Shown: piece after piece, positions 10,973 through 21,454 of the stretch
Layout of the letters: every line of letters starts with the position of its first letter
Numbering within the stretch: the first letter of the stretch is position 1
Assembly (NCBI GenBank): GCA_000733355.1
Contig: JNVV01000043.1
Span: 67,392 to 131,391, forward strand
DNA length: 64,000 bases
DNA from: Falciphora oryzae
Lineage: Eukaryota > Ascomycota > Sordariomycetes > Magnaporthales > Magnaporthaceae
Reading direction: 5' to 3'
Position numbers and translations under genes: made by a program
The notes under the pieces: model-generated
The model's input: the letters and a program-made list of their open reading frames with translations, nothing else
Databases searched by the model: none
What the model was told of the DNA's origin: nothing

Positions 10973-12160
10973 TCAACCAGGCCTAGGCGTACCAGCCGGC
11001 GTGCCGGTGCTGTCCCTCGCATCACCGTTGACGGCCTTCCGCTTCTTCTTCTTACGCGCGCGCGGAACAACGGCCGGCTTGGCGCCATACGCCCCCAGGG
11101 CGAGCGTCGAGCCGCACGTGAGGCACTCGTTGCCGGGCGGGGCCTCGCAAAAGATGCTGAGGCAGACGCTGCACACAAACCCCGTATCCAGCGCCCTGCG
11201 ATGGCAGAAGCAGGCGGCCCTGAAGTCGACAGACTCGGTGCCCGGGCTGATGAGCATGTCGGACACGGCGCCGCCGCCGACGGGGAAGCCCGTCATGAGG
11301 TAGGCGAGTAGGCCGCGCGGCTCCTTGGCGTCGATGAAGTTGCCACCCGTGATGTAGCTGCCCTGCTGCAGGAAGGGGGCGCTGCCGCGGAGGGCGATGA
11401 CGTCGAGAGGGACAGACGCGTGCGAGGCCGCGAAGACGGCGTTCATGGTCGGTATGTACTGGGTCGCACTCGAGTCCGAGACGGACACGACCAGGATTCG
11501 GCCCCGCACGGCCGTCGTGGCGCCGACGTTGCCGGCGCCCGCGGGAATCGCGGTGGACCCGGGCTGGCCGCCCGAGCCGGGGGGTGGCGGGCCGCGGCCG
11601 ACCGAGGCGGCGGCGGCGCTGCGCTCGCCGAGCCCGGTGCCCAGGGCGGCCTCGCGGACCTTGTTGATGTGGGCCAGGGCGAGGGTCAGGGCGCCCGAGA
11701 CGAGGGTGGTGGTGGTGCTGGCGACCTCGGCCGGGGAGGTCTCGCGGATCAGGGCCTGGAGGGAGTCGAGGACGGCCGACTCGATGTGGGCGAACTGGGG
11801 CAGCTTCTTGGCGGCGGCGGCGTGGGTGCGGCTGTTGCGTGTGGCCGCGGCCGCGTCGGCCATCTCGACGTCGCCGGCGGCATCTTTTTTGGTCCTGTGC
11901 TTGGGTGGCGAGGGGTACAGCCACCTGGCGCGGTGGGCATGGGCGGCGATGATGGCGACCTGGTTCAGGTTGCTGAGGGCCAGGTGGGCGTTGATGTAGA
12001 TCAGGATGTTGGCGATGGCCTTGGAGATGGGCAGGACGTCGCGGAGCAGGGCCCAGGCGCCGGGGTTGGTGTCGACGACGACGGCGAGGAGCGAGGGGAC
12101 CTCGTCGGCGGTGTGGACCTCGTAGTGCTCCGAGGCGTCGACGGCGTCGGCGGCGTTCAT
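10973..12160 (-). CDS. TFB4: TFIIH core subunit TFB4 (p34)
   Basis: Subunit of the ten-protein TFIIH complex, acting in RNA polymerase II promoter opening and nucleotide excision repair; it pairs with the p44/Ssl1 subunit. Single exon of 395 residues starting at ATG 12160. The N-terminal von Willebrand A-like fold is recognisable from LLAVVVDTNPGAW through ILVVSVSD and SVPLDVIALRG to QGSYITGGNF. A low-complexity Ala/Gly/Pro stretch (about residues 190-215) is inserted. The C-terminal C4-type zinc module is visible as ACFCHRRALDTGFVCSVC followed by CLTCGSTL. A basic tail (RARKKKKRKAV) resembles a nuclear localisation signal. The gene is divergent from the UNC-45/She4 gene. Confidence 0.95.
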   Translation of the reverse strand: MNAADAVDASEHYEVHTADEVPSLLAVVVDTNPGAWALLRDVLPISKAIANILIYINAHLALSNLNQVAIIAAHAHRARWLYPSPPKHRTKKDAAGDVEMADAAAATRNSRTHAAAAKKLPQFAHIESAVLDSLQALIRETSPAEVASTTTTLVSGALTLALAHINKVREAALGTGLGERSAAAASVGRGPPPPGSGGQPGSTAIPAGAGNVGATTAVRGRILVVSVSDSSATQYIPTMNAVFAASHASVPLDVIALRGSAPFLQQGSYITGGNFIDAKEPRGLLAYLMTGFPVGGGAVSDMLISPGTESVDFRAACFCHRRALDTGFVCSVCLSIFCEAPPGNECLTCGSTLALGAYGAKPAVVPRARKKKKRKAVNGDARDSTGTPAGTPRPG

Positions 12161-13160
12161 GTTCGCGCGGGACGCGGCGGGAGGCGGCGGCCCGGTGGTT
12201 TGAGGGAGTGGACGAGCGGTCGTCGCATCAAGGCTGTTTCTGTTGAGTCAACGGTCAGGAATGGAGCGATGTCATTGCGAGTCCTGGGTTAGGGGTGGAT
12301 TGAACTGCAGGGAGGGGGCTCCAGGCGCGGTCTGGTTGGGATTTCGCGGATGCAGAGCCCCCCCAGAATCCCTGTTTGCGGTGACCTTGGGTGGGACGAA
12401 ACGCCAGCGCACGTGATGGCGACGCCAATGACATCGGACTTTGGGAGACATGGGCTGAGGAAGCACTGAGGTTTGCAAAGAAAAAAAGATCAGGGGCGAA
12501 AATAGAGGTAATTGACATCGAATAGAAGAAATCCACGCGGCCATCTCCAGCCCCGACTACAATCCTGCGCTTCCATTAATTGTGGCTCCCGTCCAGTGCA
12601 GTTCTGCTGGCGCGCCTGCCCACTGTGGGCAGATTTCATCCCGCTGTAGCGTCATTCGCTGAGCTTCCATCACCACAAAACCTGTGTCATGATGGTGGGG
12701 TGTCAATCAAGAAACAGCGCCTCCAGGCTAACACCATGAGCTTTCATCCTTGATCCCTATCTCCATCCGCGCAGCCCGACCTACATAACCTACGAGCCAG
12801 ACCTAGAGACCCAAGTGCAGACATTACACCTTTCATTTCGTCTTCTGTTAATCCACAAAACCTACACGACCCTTCGAACCTTGCAATACACCGCCGCTTC
12901 AGGCGTCCGCCACAAGCCGTGGGCAGAGTTCAACACGCATAGCACAGATTTCATCCATCTGGTGATCCTGTCTTGACTTCCCCAATATCCTTGGAACAGC
13001 AGTATCGATCTCAGACATTATCAGTGCAGAGACCACCAGGCTGTAGAGCTGCTCGACTGCCATCTTGGCTTGACGCAAGCCACAAGGAAAACATCCAGGG
13101 GGTCAGCGAGCCTATTGCGGGCGGCTAAAAAGCTGCTGTGCAACGCAGCACTAACAAATC
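12161..13160. promoter_or_regulatory. Divergent promoter region TFB4 / UNC-45
   Basis: 1-kb spacer between two divergent start codons with no supported gene. No conserved promoter element is obvious. C/T-rich patches on the plus strand (12770-12900) probably belong to the leader of the rightward gene. Confidence 0.5.
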
Positions 13161-15396
13161 ATGGCAGCCCCGACTGCGGTGGCAGAAAATGCCGCCACTA
13201 CCGCCGCCACGGCCCCCGCAGCCGCCAGCACAACCGCCGCCAGCCCCGAGGACCAAGTGCTGCTCCTGCTGGCGCGCCTGATGGAGGGCGGGCAGGAGGA
13301 CGAGGAGACGTGCCGGGACCTGGACCAGCTGACCAAGCTGCTCAACGACGACCTGGACGTGGCCAAGCGTGGTAAGGCCTCGGTGTGCGCCGCCATCGAC
13401 AGCGACTGCGTCGACACCCTGCTGGGCTACCTCGACATGAGGCAGCCCGAGGCCGTGCGGGGGCATGGCCTGCTCGCCGCCTCGGCCTACCTCAAGGCCG
13501 CGGGCGAGGACGGGAACCGCAAGCTGTCCGACTTCTTCTACGACCGCGTCAAGCGGGGCACCTACGACGACTTCATCGTTGCCTTCTGCGTTGCGTCAAG
13601 CATGTTCCCCGTCGTCCCCGACCTCGTCAAGGACCTGTTCCTGAGCGAGGGATTCCTGCCCACCCTCGGCCCGCTTATGAGGCGCAAGTGGAAGAGCAGG
13701 AAGGTTGAGACGGCCTGCCTGGACCTGCTTAACGCTGCCTGTCTCAACAATGAATGCCGTGCCGCCGTTCAGAAATACTGCGTTGAATGGCTGGAGGAGA
13801 TTGTGGACCAGGACCCGGATGAGTTTGCTAAGACCATGCACACCACGGAGCCAGACGTCCACGTCACGCAACCTGGGTCCATTTCTATGAGAAAGCACTC
13901 GGAGCATGTCCAGATCCTGGCCGCGGTGATCCTCACAAAACTAAAGGTGACCTCTACAAGACCCTGCATCACTGGAGAGGGCAAAGGTTGACTGACCTAG
14001 ACTTGATCAAAACATAAAGGCAACACAACTACCACAATCTACCACCGAGATATCTGGCGAGAGGGTCCAGCAAGCCACCACCAGCATCGAGGACCTCAGC
14101 ATCATGCTCACCAAGGTTCTCCTTAAAGACCCCGAGAGCAACCGGCAAAGCTCCATCGAGGGTCTCGCCTACGCCTCCCTGCAGCCCAAGGTCAAGGACG
14201 TCCTCTCCAAGGACACGCACTTCCTCAAAGCCCTCGTCCAGACCCTGCAGGACGCCCCGCCGCGTTCCCCCCTGACCTACGGCGCGCTCAGCATCGCCGT
14301 CAACCTGACGCGCTACCAGCCGGCGCAGTCCGAGGAGGACAAGCGCATCGCGCAGCTCAAGGCCTACGCCAACGCGGCCGGCAAGCTGCAGCGGGACCCG
14401 CTCAACGAGGACGACCAGGTCTCGGGCCGGTGCATGCGCCTGTTCGACGCGGGAATCACGCCCGTGCTGGTCTCGCACAGCAAGAACGGCTCCGCCGCCT
14501 CCCTGTCCCTCATCATCAGCATCATCTACGCCCTCTCCGTCACCCCAAAACTCCGCGGCCAGCTCGCCCAGCAGGGCGCCGTGCGCCTGCTCATCGGCGC
14601 CTGGAACGCCCTGCCCGCCGCGGGGGCCGACCCAAACCTCGCGCAGGCCCGGCGCACTGCCGCCCAGGCCCTCGCCCGCATCCTCATCTCCACCAACCCG
14701 GCCCTCGTCTTTGGCGGCACGCGCCCGACGCCCATGAGCGCAGCCATCCGGCCTCTGGCGTCCATCGTGCCGCCCGACCCCAACGCGGCCGTCGGCGAGG
14801 CGCGCGACCTGCTCCCGACTTTCGAGGCGCTGATGGCGCTGACCAACCTAGCCTCGACCGATGACGCCGACACGCGCGCCGCCTTGGTCCGCGCCGTCTT
14901 TGCCGACGCAGAGGAGCAGCTGCTGTGTTCGAACGCGCGCGTCTCCCGCGCTGCGACAGAGCTCGTCTGCAACCTGGCCCAGGCGCCCGAGGGCGCGGCG
15001 TTTTTCGCAGACGGTACCCCGCAGGCCGCGACGCGCATCCACGTCATGCTGGCGCTGGCCGACGCGGAAGACGAGGGGACGCGGGCCGCGGCGGGCGGTG
15101 CGCTGGCGAACCTGTCGGCGCACGAGGCGGTGGTGAGGGCGGTCGTCAAGCGGGAGAGGGGGGTTAGGATCCTGCTGGGGCTGTGTGCGGACGAGAACGA
15201 GGACCTGAGGCAGAGGGGCGCGTTCACGCTGCTGAACATGGCGGCGGCGGCCGGCGAGGTGGGCGTGCAGGCGCGCGAGAAGATCAAGGGCGAGGACGGG
15301 GCGCAGATACTGACGGACTGCGCAAAGAAGACGCGCAGGCCCGAGGTGCTCGAGGTCACGGTTGCTGCGCTCAAGGCGCTGCTTGAGGCGGAGTGA
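13161..15396 (+). CDS. SHE4: UNC-45/Cro1/She4 (UCS) myosin co-chaperone
   Basis: UCS-family armadillo-repeat protein that folds and stabilises myosin motor domains; fungal relatives act on type I, II and V myosins in endocytosis, cytokinesis and polarity. Exons 13161..13946 and 14020..15396 (73-nt intron, donor GTGACC, acceptor AAAG) give 720 residues. The protein is helical throughout, with repeated armadillo-like motifs: VRGHGLLAASAYLKA, GALSIAVNLTRYQPA, FEALMALTNLASTDDADTR, AAAGGALANLSAHEAV and LRQRGAFTLLNMAAAAGEV. The N terminus is an Ala-rich low-complexity stretch without TPR repeats, as in fungal members and unlike animal UNC-45. The start ATG at 13161 directly precedes MAAPTAVAENAATT. 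Splice phase is supported by frame continuity (LTKLK to ATQLP). Confidence 0.9.
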
Positions 15397-15574
15397 AGAG
15401 GATGAGGGAATGCGTAGCGGCGTTCTTCTTTTGCTGGGCTCTGGTTCTGTACTCGCACCTATTGATGACGCCGCTAGAACATTGCGGGACGAATGCGTTA
15501 TGATGATTTCATTCGTTTCCTTTTTTATTTACCACTGTCAGGGAGTTTCACTACATTGCTCCGGAACAGGGATC

Positions 15575-15674
15575 CTGAAGCAAAGTAGAACACGAATCCT
15601 GAAGGAAAGAGGAACAAGAACCCAAAAGGAAAGGGGAACAAGAATCCAAAAGGAAAGAACAGGCATCCTGAAGG
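15575..15674. repeat. 24-bp tandem repeat downstream of SHE4
   Basis: About four imperfect 24-bp units of the form CTGAAGGAAAGAGGAACAAG plus AACC, at 15575, 15599, 15623 and 15647 (the last shortened to 21 bp), then a partial copy. It lies in the presumed 3' untranslated region or spacer. There are no spacers between units, so it is a minisatellite and not a CRISPR array. Confidence 0.75.
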
Positions 15675-15955
15675 ACTTGTTCGAAGTCGCCAAGTTTCAC
15701 GACCCCTAGGAGCTATTCAACACCGTCTATCTCGGTAAATTACAAAGGCCTTGCCGCATGTCTATTCAATATCTTGATAAACTAAAGGCATTGCCCAAGC
15801 CACGATCCTGGGCTGTGAAGTACTAATATACTTATCTTCCCGTATTTGCAACCCAGGCGCTGCCCTACGGGACCTCCTTGTGGAGCAACCCCGAGGCTCC
15901 GCCCCGCGGCCATTGTCACGTCTCATTCCGCCTCCCCGGACGAAGCAACTGCCGC

Positions 15956-17803
15956 CTAAGGCTCATCCTTGGTCGCATCCTTCACGGGGGAAGCAGCGCC
16001 GGCCTTGGCGGGGGCGGCCCCAATGCGGTTCAGTACGGCTACCCCCTCAACATGGAAGGTCTGAGGGAAGAAGTCGAAGCCGCGGATGCTCTCGACCTCG
16101 TACCTGGGCCCGCCCTCGGGCCTCTCCTCGTCGTCGACGTGGCCGCGGGATAGGATGCCGACGTCGCGGGCCTGGGTGTGGACGTTGCAGCTGACGTACA
16201 GGACGCGGCGGGGCCCAAAGGCGAGCAGCTGGCGCAGGAAGGGAGCGTCGCACCCTTTGCGGGGCGGGTCCAGCACCACGACGGTCTCGTCCGGGTTCAT
16301 GTTGGCGGGCGCGCCCTCGGAGAAGAGGCGGGCGGCGTCGTTGGCGATGAATTTGACCTTGTTCTGCAGGCCGTTCAAGACGGCGTTCTGGCTCGCCTTC
16401 TTGATGGCGTTCTCGTCGATGTCGATGCCGATGCTGGACTTGTCCTCGGCGCCGAATATGGGCGACAGGGAGATGGTGAAGAGGCCCGAGCCGCTGTAGG
16501 CGTCGATGAGATTTCGGATGGTGGGGGCCGCGCTGCCGTCGGTTGAAGCTGGCGGTAGGATGTGCTCGCGGACGTATGCTGTAAACTTGGGAAGGATGGA
16601 ATTGTTGTTTTGGAAAAAGGAGTTGGCCTCGTTCTGGAAGACAAAGTCGTCGATGTACTCAGTGGACGTGCCTTTGGGATTTGAGATGCACGTCTTGACA
16701 TCGACATATCTGTCCGTCTCCGTTTTGACCGCCTCGGCAGACAGGTCCTCGGGCAAAGAGACCACGCTCTTGCCTTCTGCGTCGACCATCTTGGGGAAGC
16801 GCTGGGTGTTTTCACGAAGCAGAATGGTGGCGCCACGACTGTAGTTGCCGTACTCGACGGCCATCCTGGCGCGCTCCCTCTTCATGCCGCGGCGCACGGC
16901 CTCGGTGCCGATGGGGCAGTCCTCAATGTCGATGGTGCGCCGCCTCCCCTTGAGCATGAAGCCGATATCAGGCATAGCCTCGAGCGGCTTCGCCTTGCGG
17001 TTCTGGGCGCCGTCAAAGTGCGGCGTCAGCTTGGTGCGGTAGCCGTACTGGAGCGGGCTGCCGACGGTGTCGCCGACGGGCGGCAGCAGCCCGCTCGGCA
17101 TGTTTGAGAAGTGGGCGAACGCGCGCTCGACGACGCGGCGCTTGTGCGCGAGCTGGGCCTCGTACGCTAGCGGCTGGAAGTTACAGCCGCCGCAGCGCGC
17201 ATAGTACTGGCACTGCACCCGGGAGTCGTCGCGCATGGGTGAAGGCGAGACGACCGAGACGAAGTCGGCCAGGCTGTGCTTTTGCTCCTTGGGCCCGTGG
17301 CGGTGCACCTTGACGCGCACCGTGTCGCCGGGGAAGGCAAAGGGCACGACGTAGACGTGACTTGAGCCCTCCTGCAGGGCCAGGCCGTCGCCCGTCGACG
17401 ACTGCTCCACGACCCTGACGTCGAACTCGACGCCCGTCTCGGGTAGCGGTGGCTGGTCCTTGCCGGCCAGGTCTAGTGTAGCCAGCAAGTCTTCGATCTC
17501 CGCCGCCAAGACCTCCTCGTTGCCGCCCTCCTTGGGCTTTTTTTTGTCCTTTTTGAACTTTTTGGCATTTTTGCCCGGTCCCCTGTTACCATCTGCCGGC
17601 CGCTTCGGAGGTCTTGAGCCTGAAGGTTTGTGCGCGCCTGCATCTTGTGCAGTGAGGCCGGGAGTCGCTGGGGCAGCGGCGGCGGTGGCTTGTGAAGCCA
17701 TCCGGAGATGCTGTGAGAGTCGCCAAGGCCTCGAGAGAGCGTTGTGGACAATTGGGCTCGGCTTCCAGGTCCTTGTTGACAGCCTCCTTATTGCCCTTTG
17801 CAT
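15956..17803 (-). CDS. TRM2: tRNA (uracil-5-)-methyltransferase TRM2
   Basis: S-adenosylmethionine-dependent enzyme making 5-methyluridine at tRNA position 54 (TrmA/RumA family). Single exon of 615 residues. A basic, disordered N-terminal region is followed by a TRAM-like segment (VYVVPFAFPGDTVRVKVHRH) and an iron-sulfur-type Cys cluster (CQYYARCGGC). The methyltransferase core carries NSFFQNNNSILP, the SAM motif DAYSGSGLFT, the motif VLDPPRKGCD, and the catalytic cysteine in VSCNVHTQARD. The first ATG (17803) gives an Arg-rich, Ser/Thr-containing leader, MQRAIRRLSTRTWK, that looks like a mitochondrial presequence. A second in-frame Met (MASQATAAA, residue 35) would give a form without it, so two products for mitochondria and nucleus/cytosol are possible. 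Divergent from the GGT gene. Confidence 0.94.
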   Translation of the reverse strand: MQRAIRRLSTRTWKPSPIVHNALSRPWRLSQHLRMASQATAAAAPATPGLTAQDAGAHKPSGSRPPKRPADGNRGPGKNAKKFKKDKKKPKEGGNEEVLAAEIEDLLATLDLAGKDQPPLPETGVEFDVRVVEQSSTGDGLALQEGSSHVYVVPFAFPGDTVRVKVHRHGPKEQKHSLADFVSVVSPSPMRDDSRVQCQYYARCGGCNFQPLAYEAQLAHKRRVVERAFAHFSNMPSGLLPPVGDTVGSPLQYGYRTKLTPHFDGAQNRKAKPLEAMPDIGFMLKGRRRTIDIEDCPIGTEAVRRGMKRERARMAVEYGNYSRGATILLRENTQRFPKMVDAEGKSVVSLPEDLSAEAVKTETDRYVDVKTCISNPKGTSTEYIDDFVFQNEANSFFQNNNSILPKFTAYVREHILPPASTDGSAAPTIRNLIDAYSGSGLFTISLSPIFGAEDKSSIGIDIDENAIKKASQNAVLNGLQNKVKFIANDAARLFSEGAPANMNPDETVVVLDPPRKGCDAPFLRQLLAFGPRRVLYVSCNVHTQARDVGILSRGHVDDEERPEGGPRYEVESIRGFDFFPQTFHVEGVAVLNRIGAAPAKAGAASPVKDATKDEP

Positions 17804-18878
17804 TGGAAATCCACTCTATTTCTCCGCATGACAGACAGATCAAAAATTCAAAAAGAAAAATCGAATTTTCCTTTCATGGAGCTCCTGTCGCTGCTGTCAG
17901 TCGAGCCGCGGTGCCTGCGTGACGGCCCAGAAAAATTCGTCCCCCACGCATGCGATGCGGCGCGCGCCAACCCGCCAACCAGGGTCCGACCTTGCCATTG
18001 TGGAGAGTGTGGGGGATCTCTGTCCAATCAGGGATCCATGATTGGATTTACCGCAGCGTTCCTGATTGGCAGTGAGTGTGCGCCAAAATGCGAGGCCGTT
18101 TTGGTTTTGTGTTCCCTATCAAAGTTGCATCTCGGATGAGATGGCAGCTCAGAGATCGGATATCGGGTTGGAAATTGGTAATAAGTGCATCTCAGGTGCC
18201 TGCCCTTGACATGACTTTAAGGGCACTCCGTCTTCCTCGAGGGGCATTCTTGATAGAATGAGAGGAGGCAATTCAGACTTACTGTGTGGTCACCGATACT
18301 GCACTGTCCTGTAGGCTTGAAACTCGAGCCAAGTCCCAATTCCCATGGGCTCTCACTTATTCCAGAGTGTGTACCATTCCAGATACAGAACTTTCTTCGT
18401 ACCCCTGGCACCCCCACAGGCATCATCGAGCAGGTCGCGTGAGTGCCTTCAGGTTGAGGTCAGCAGGGCGGCCAGGACGCTATCCGGCCTGACGGATTAC
18501 CTAATTAGTCCCTGATATGGGGGCAGTCGCGGATATGTAATACCTCTAGCGGCTATCGGTCAGGGGGCCGATCAGTGCTTATCACGAGTCGTCGAGACCG
18601 ACAAGCCGAGTCGCCGGACAGCATTTCCAGACGTCCTTCTAGCTTGCTTCCATTCTTTATTCTCTGTTAGAGTTTACCCGGCTTCTGTCCATAATTTTAT
18701 AGCTATCCAGTATCAAATAGACGCCGCGCCCGCTTGCTTTTTGGACACCTCCAGCCTGGAGAAGCGAGCTGCCGCCCCTTATCTATCCCCTCTCCGACTT
18801 CCGGAACCGGCATCATGGGTCAGTATTCCCGGCGATTCCGGCCCAGCTCACAACGCAAATCCACTTCTGACACTTCTC
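17804..18878. promoter_or_regulatory. Divergent promoter region TRM2 / GGT
   Basis: About 1.1 kb without a supported gene between two divergent start codons. Open frames here use non-ATG codons and show no similarity. No specific element is called. Confidence 0.45.
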
Positions 18879-21063
18879 ATGATAGCTTCCCGCAAAACCT
18901 TAGCGGAGCGGCTATTACTGCCGCTCCTCGCAGCACCTCACAGCTGGCACCATGCCTTGGCGTCGCCGACTTACTCCTACCAGGAGCCCGTCGTCGGCGC
19001 CCAGCATAGTGGCAGCAACTCCAAAGGCGCTGTGGCCAGCGAGAGCAGGATATGCTCGCAGATCGGCATCGACCTGATCGAGCGCGGGGGCAACGCCGCC
19101 GATGCCATGGTCGGCACCAACCTCTGCGTCGGCGTAGTGGGCATGTACCACAGCGGCATCGGCGGCGGCGGCTTCATGCTGGTCCGTGGCGCCGACGGCA
19201 GCCACGAGGTCATCGATTATCGTGAGACGGCCCCAGCTGCTGCCGGCGAGGACATGTACAGGGATAACGTTGCGGGCAGTGTCTACGGTGGGCTCTCTGT
19301 CGGCATCCCTGGGGAGCTCAGGGGCCTCGAGTATCTGCACAATAAATACGGAGTGAGTATCCCTTAGTTCTGTGGCGTATAAAATTGAGTATCGTTCTTC
19401 GCGTCAAAATATATCCTGACTTCAGGTTTTCACAACAGTCACTGCCATGGAGAGCAGTCGTCAACCCGGCTGTCAAGGTGGCCCGGGATGGTTTCCCAGG
19501 TAAGACCTCTGAGATCCAAGACCTAACCCTGTAAAACCTACGAGATGTATTCCGCTAACTTCGTGCTCAGTCACCGAGGATCTGGTCCGCTACGTGGCCC
19601 AGTCCTTAAAAACATCCCCGACAAATTTTCTGGTTGACGATCCAGTATGGGCCGAGGACCTTGCCCCGAATGGTGAGCAGCGACTGCTTATAAGCATTTG
19701 GTGTACGGCCAACATCTAGCCTGCAGTGTCGTGATGCTGACTGCGTATTATTGCAGGAACTTTGCTGAAGTTGGGAGACACCATCACGAGGAAGAGATAC
19801 GCCAAGTAAGTTCCGATCCTCGCCCTAAGACCCCTTGTGGCGAAGGCTGCCCCTTTCACTAACAATCCTACCACACAAGCACCCTGGAGAAGATCGCACA
19901 CCATGGTGCAGACATATTCTACCGCGGCGAGATAGGCAAGCCCCGTCCCCAACCCTCCTCCTACCCCTCAACAAACTAACACCGCACCTCCCCCAGCCAA
20001 ATCCATGATCGACCTGATCAGCGCAACAAACGGCACCATGACCCTCGCCGACCTGGCCTCCTACAACGTAACAACCCCGCCCGCCGTCAGCGTGGACTTC
20101 CGCGACTACCGCGTCTGGTCGACCCCGTCCCCCACCAGCGGCGCCGTCTGCCTCTCCATCCTCAAGACCATGGAGCAGTACCCGCGGTCCGACCTGCTCG
20201 CCGACGCCAACCTCACCACCCACCGCTTCGGCGAGGCCCTCCGCTTCGGCTACGCGTCCCGCTCGCGCCTCGGCGACCCGTCCTTCGTGCCCGGCGTCCG
20301 CGCCCTCGAGGAGCACATGCTGACCCCTGCCTTCGCCGCCCGGACGCGCCACCGCATCCTCGACGACACAACCCAGCCCGTCGAGGCCTACGGGCCCGAG
20401 ACCGAATCCCCGCCCACTTCCCGCCACTACTACGCAAACCCGGGCCACGGCACCTCCCACATCGTGACAGCCGACTCCTCCGGGCTCGCCATAACCAGCA
20501 CCACGACGGTCAACCTCCTCTTCGGGTCCCACCTCATGACCCCAGACACGGGCATCGTGCTCAACGACGAGATGAACGACTTCTCCATCCCCGGCGTCCG
20601 CAACGAGTTCGGCTTCGAGCCCAGCCCGTCAAACTACATCCGCCCCGGCAAGCGGCCCTTGTCCAGCATCGCCCCTTTGATCGCCGAGCACGCCTCCAAC
20701 GGCTCCCTCGTCCTGGTCGTCGGCGCCGCGGGAGGCTCGCGCATTCTCAGCAGCGCCTGCCAGGTCGCCTGGCGCGTGCTGGAGCCCGGCGTGCTCCTCC
20801 GGGCCTCAGCAGGGGGGAAAGGGGACGACGTGGTCCAGGCCGTGGCGCACCCGCGCATGCACGACCAGCTCATGCCTGATCGGGTCACCTTCGAGTACCC
20901 CTTCGACAACGCCACCGTCGCCAGCATGGCCGCCAGGGGCCACAACGTTACCTGGGTCGGGCCCATCTACAGCGCCGTCCAGGGGATCCAGAGGCTGTGG
21001 GACGGCACGCTGCTCGCCGCCAGCGAGGTGAGGCAGAAGAACAGCGGGGGCTTGGCCATATAG
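18879..21063 (+). CDS. Gamma-glutamyltranspeptidase (Ntn hydrolase)
   Basis: Cleaves the gamma-glutamyl bond of glutathione and transfers or hydrolyses it; acts at the vacuole or cell surface in fungi. Six exons: 18879..19352, 19439..19499, 19571..19672, 19757..19805, 19880..19935 and 19997..21063, totalling 1809 nt (602 residues). Intron 5 is a GC-AG intron (donor GCAAGC at 19936). Motifs are GGNAADAMVGTNLCVGVV, GGGGFMLVRG, RETAP, the catalytic Thr400 in GHGTSHIVTADSSG (20452-20454) and the substrate-loop AAGGSRI. The start is least certain: ATG 18879 gives MIASRKTLAERLLLPLLAA, a plausible signal sequence or anchor, while no ATG lies further upstream in the open frame. Several Asn-X-Ser/Thr sites agree with secretion. 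Confidence 0.92.
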
Positions 21064-21454
21064 GCGGGATCCTGTTCTCTTTCCGCCCAAAGGGGGTGAC
21101 ATTTGGATATCTGCATGCTTTTCTCGCGTTTCTATACTATACCTTGTCACAGGCTCAAGCCTCATCGGCTTAGACATTGACTTTCTCAAAGCTAGACTCA
21201 TTGCTGCTGTTGTCGATAGAAATACATGTCATACTACACACGCATGAATTAATAAACAGTATATGCACCATGCGCCGCGCTCCCTCCGTTTCTACTCTGG
21301 AGTCTATTGTGGTATAAAGAAAAAGGGTATCGAGTAGTGAAAACGAGAATGCGAAAACGGCCCTGTTGCGACTTCCATCGTGGACACCCACCACAGACCC
21401 GGTTTGCCACAGGAGAATCTGGCTGGACTGGGATACCTAATGAACTGTGCCTCT

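Noticed and set aside
15575..15674. Possible CRISPR-like array
   Set aside because: Units are directly adjacent without spacers and the genome is eukaryotic, so it is a minisatellite.
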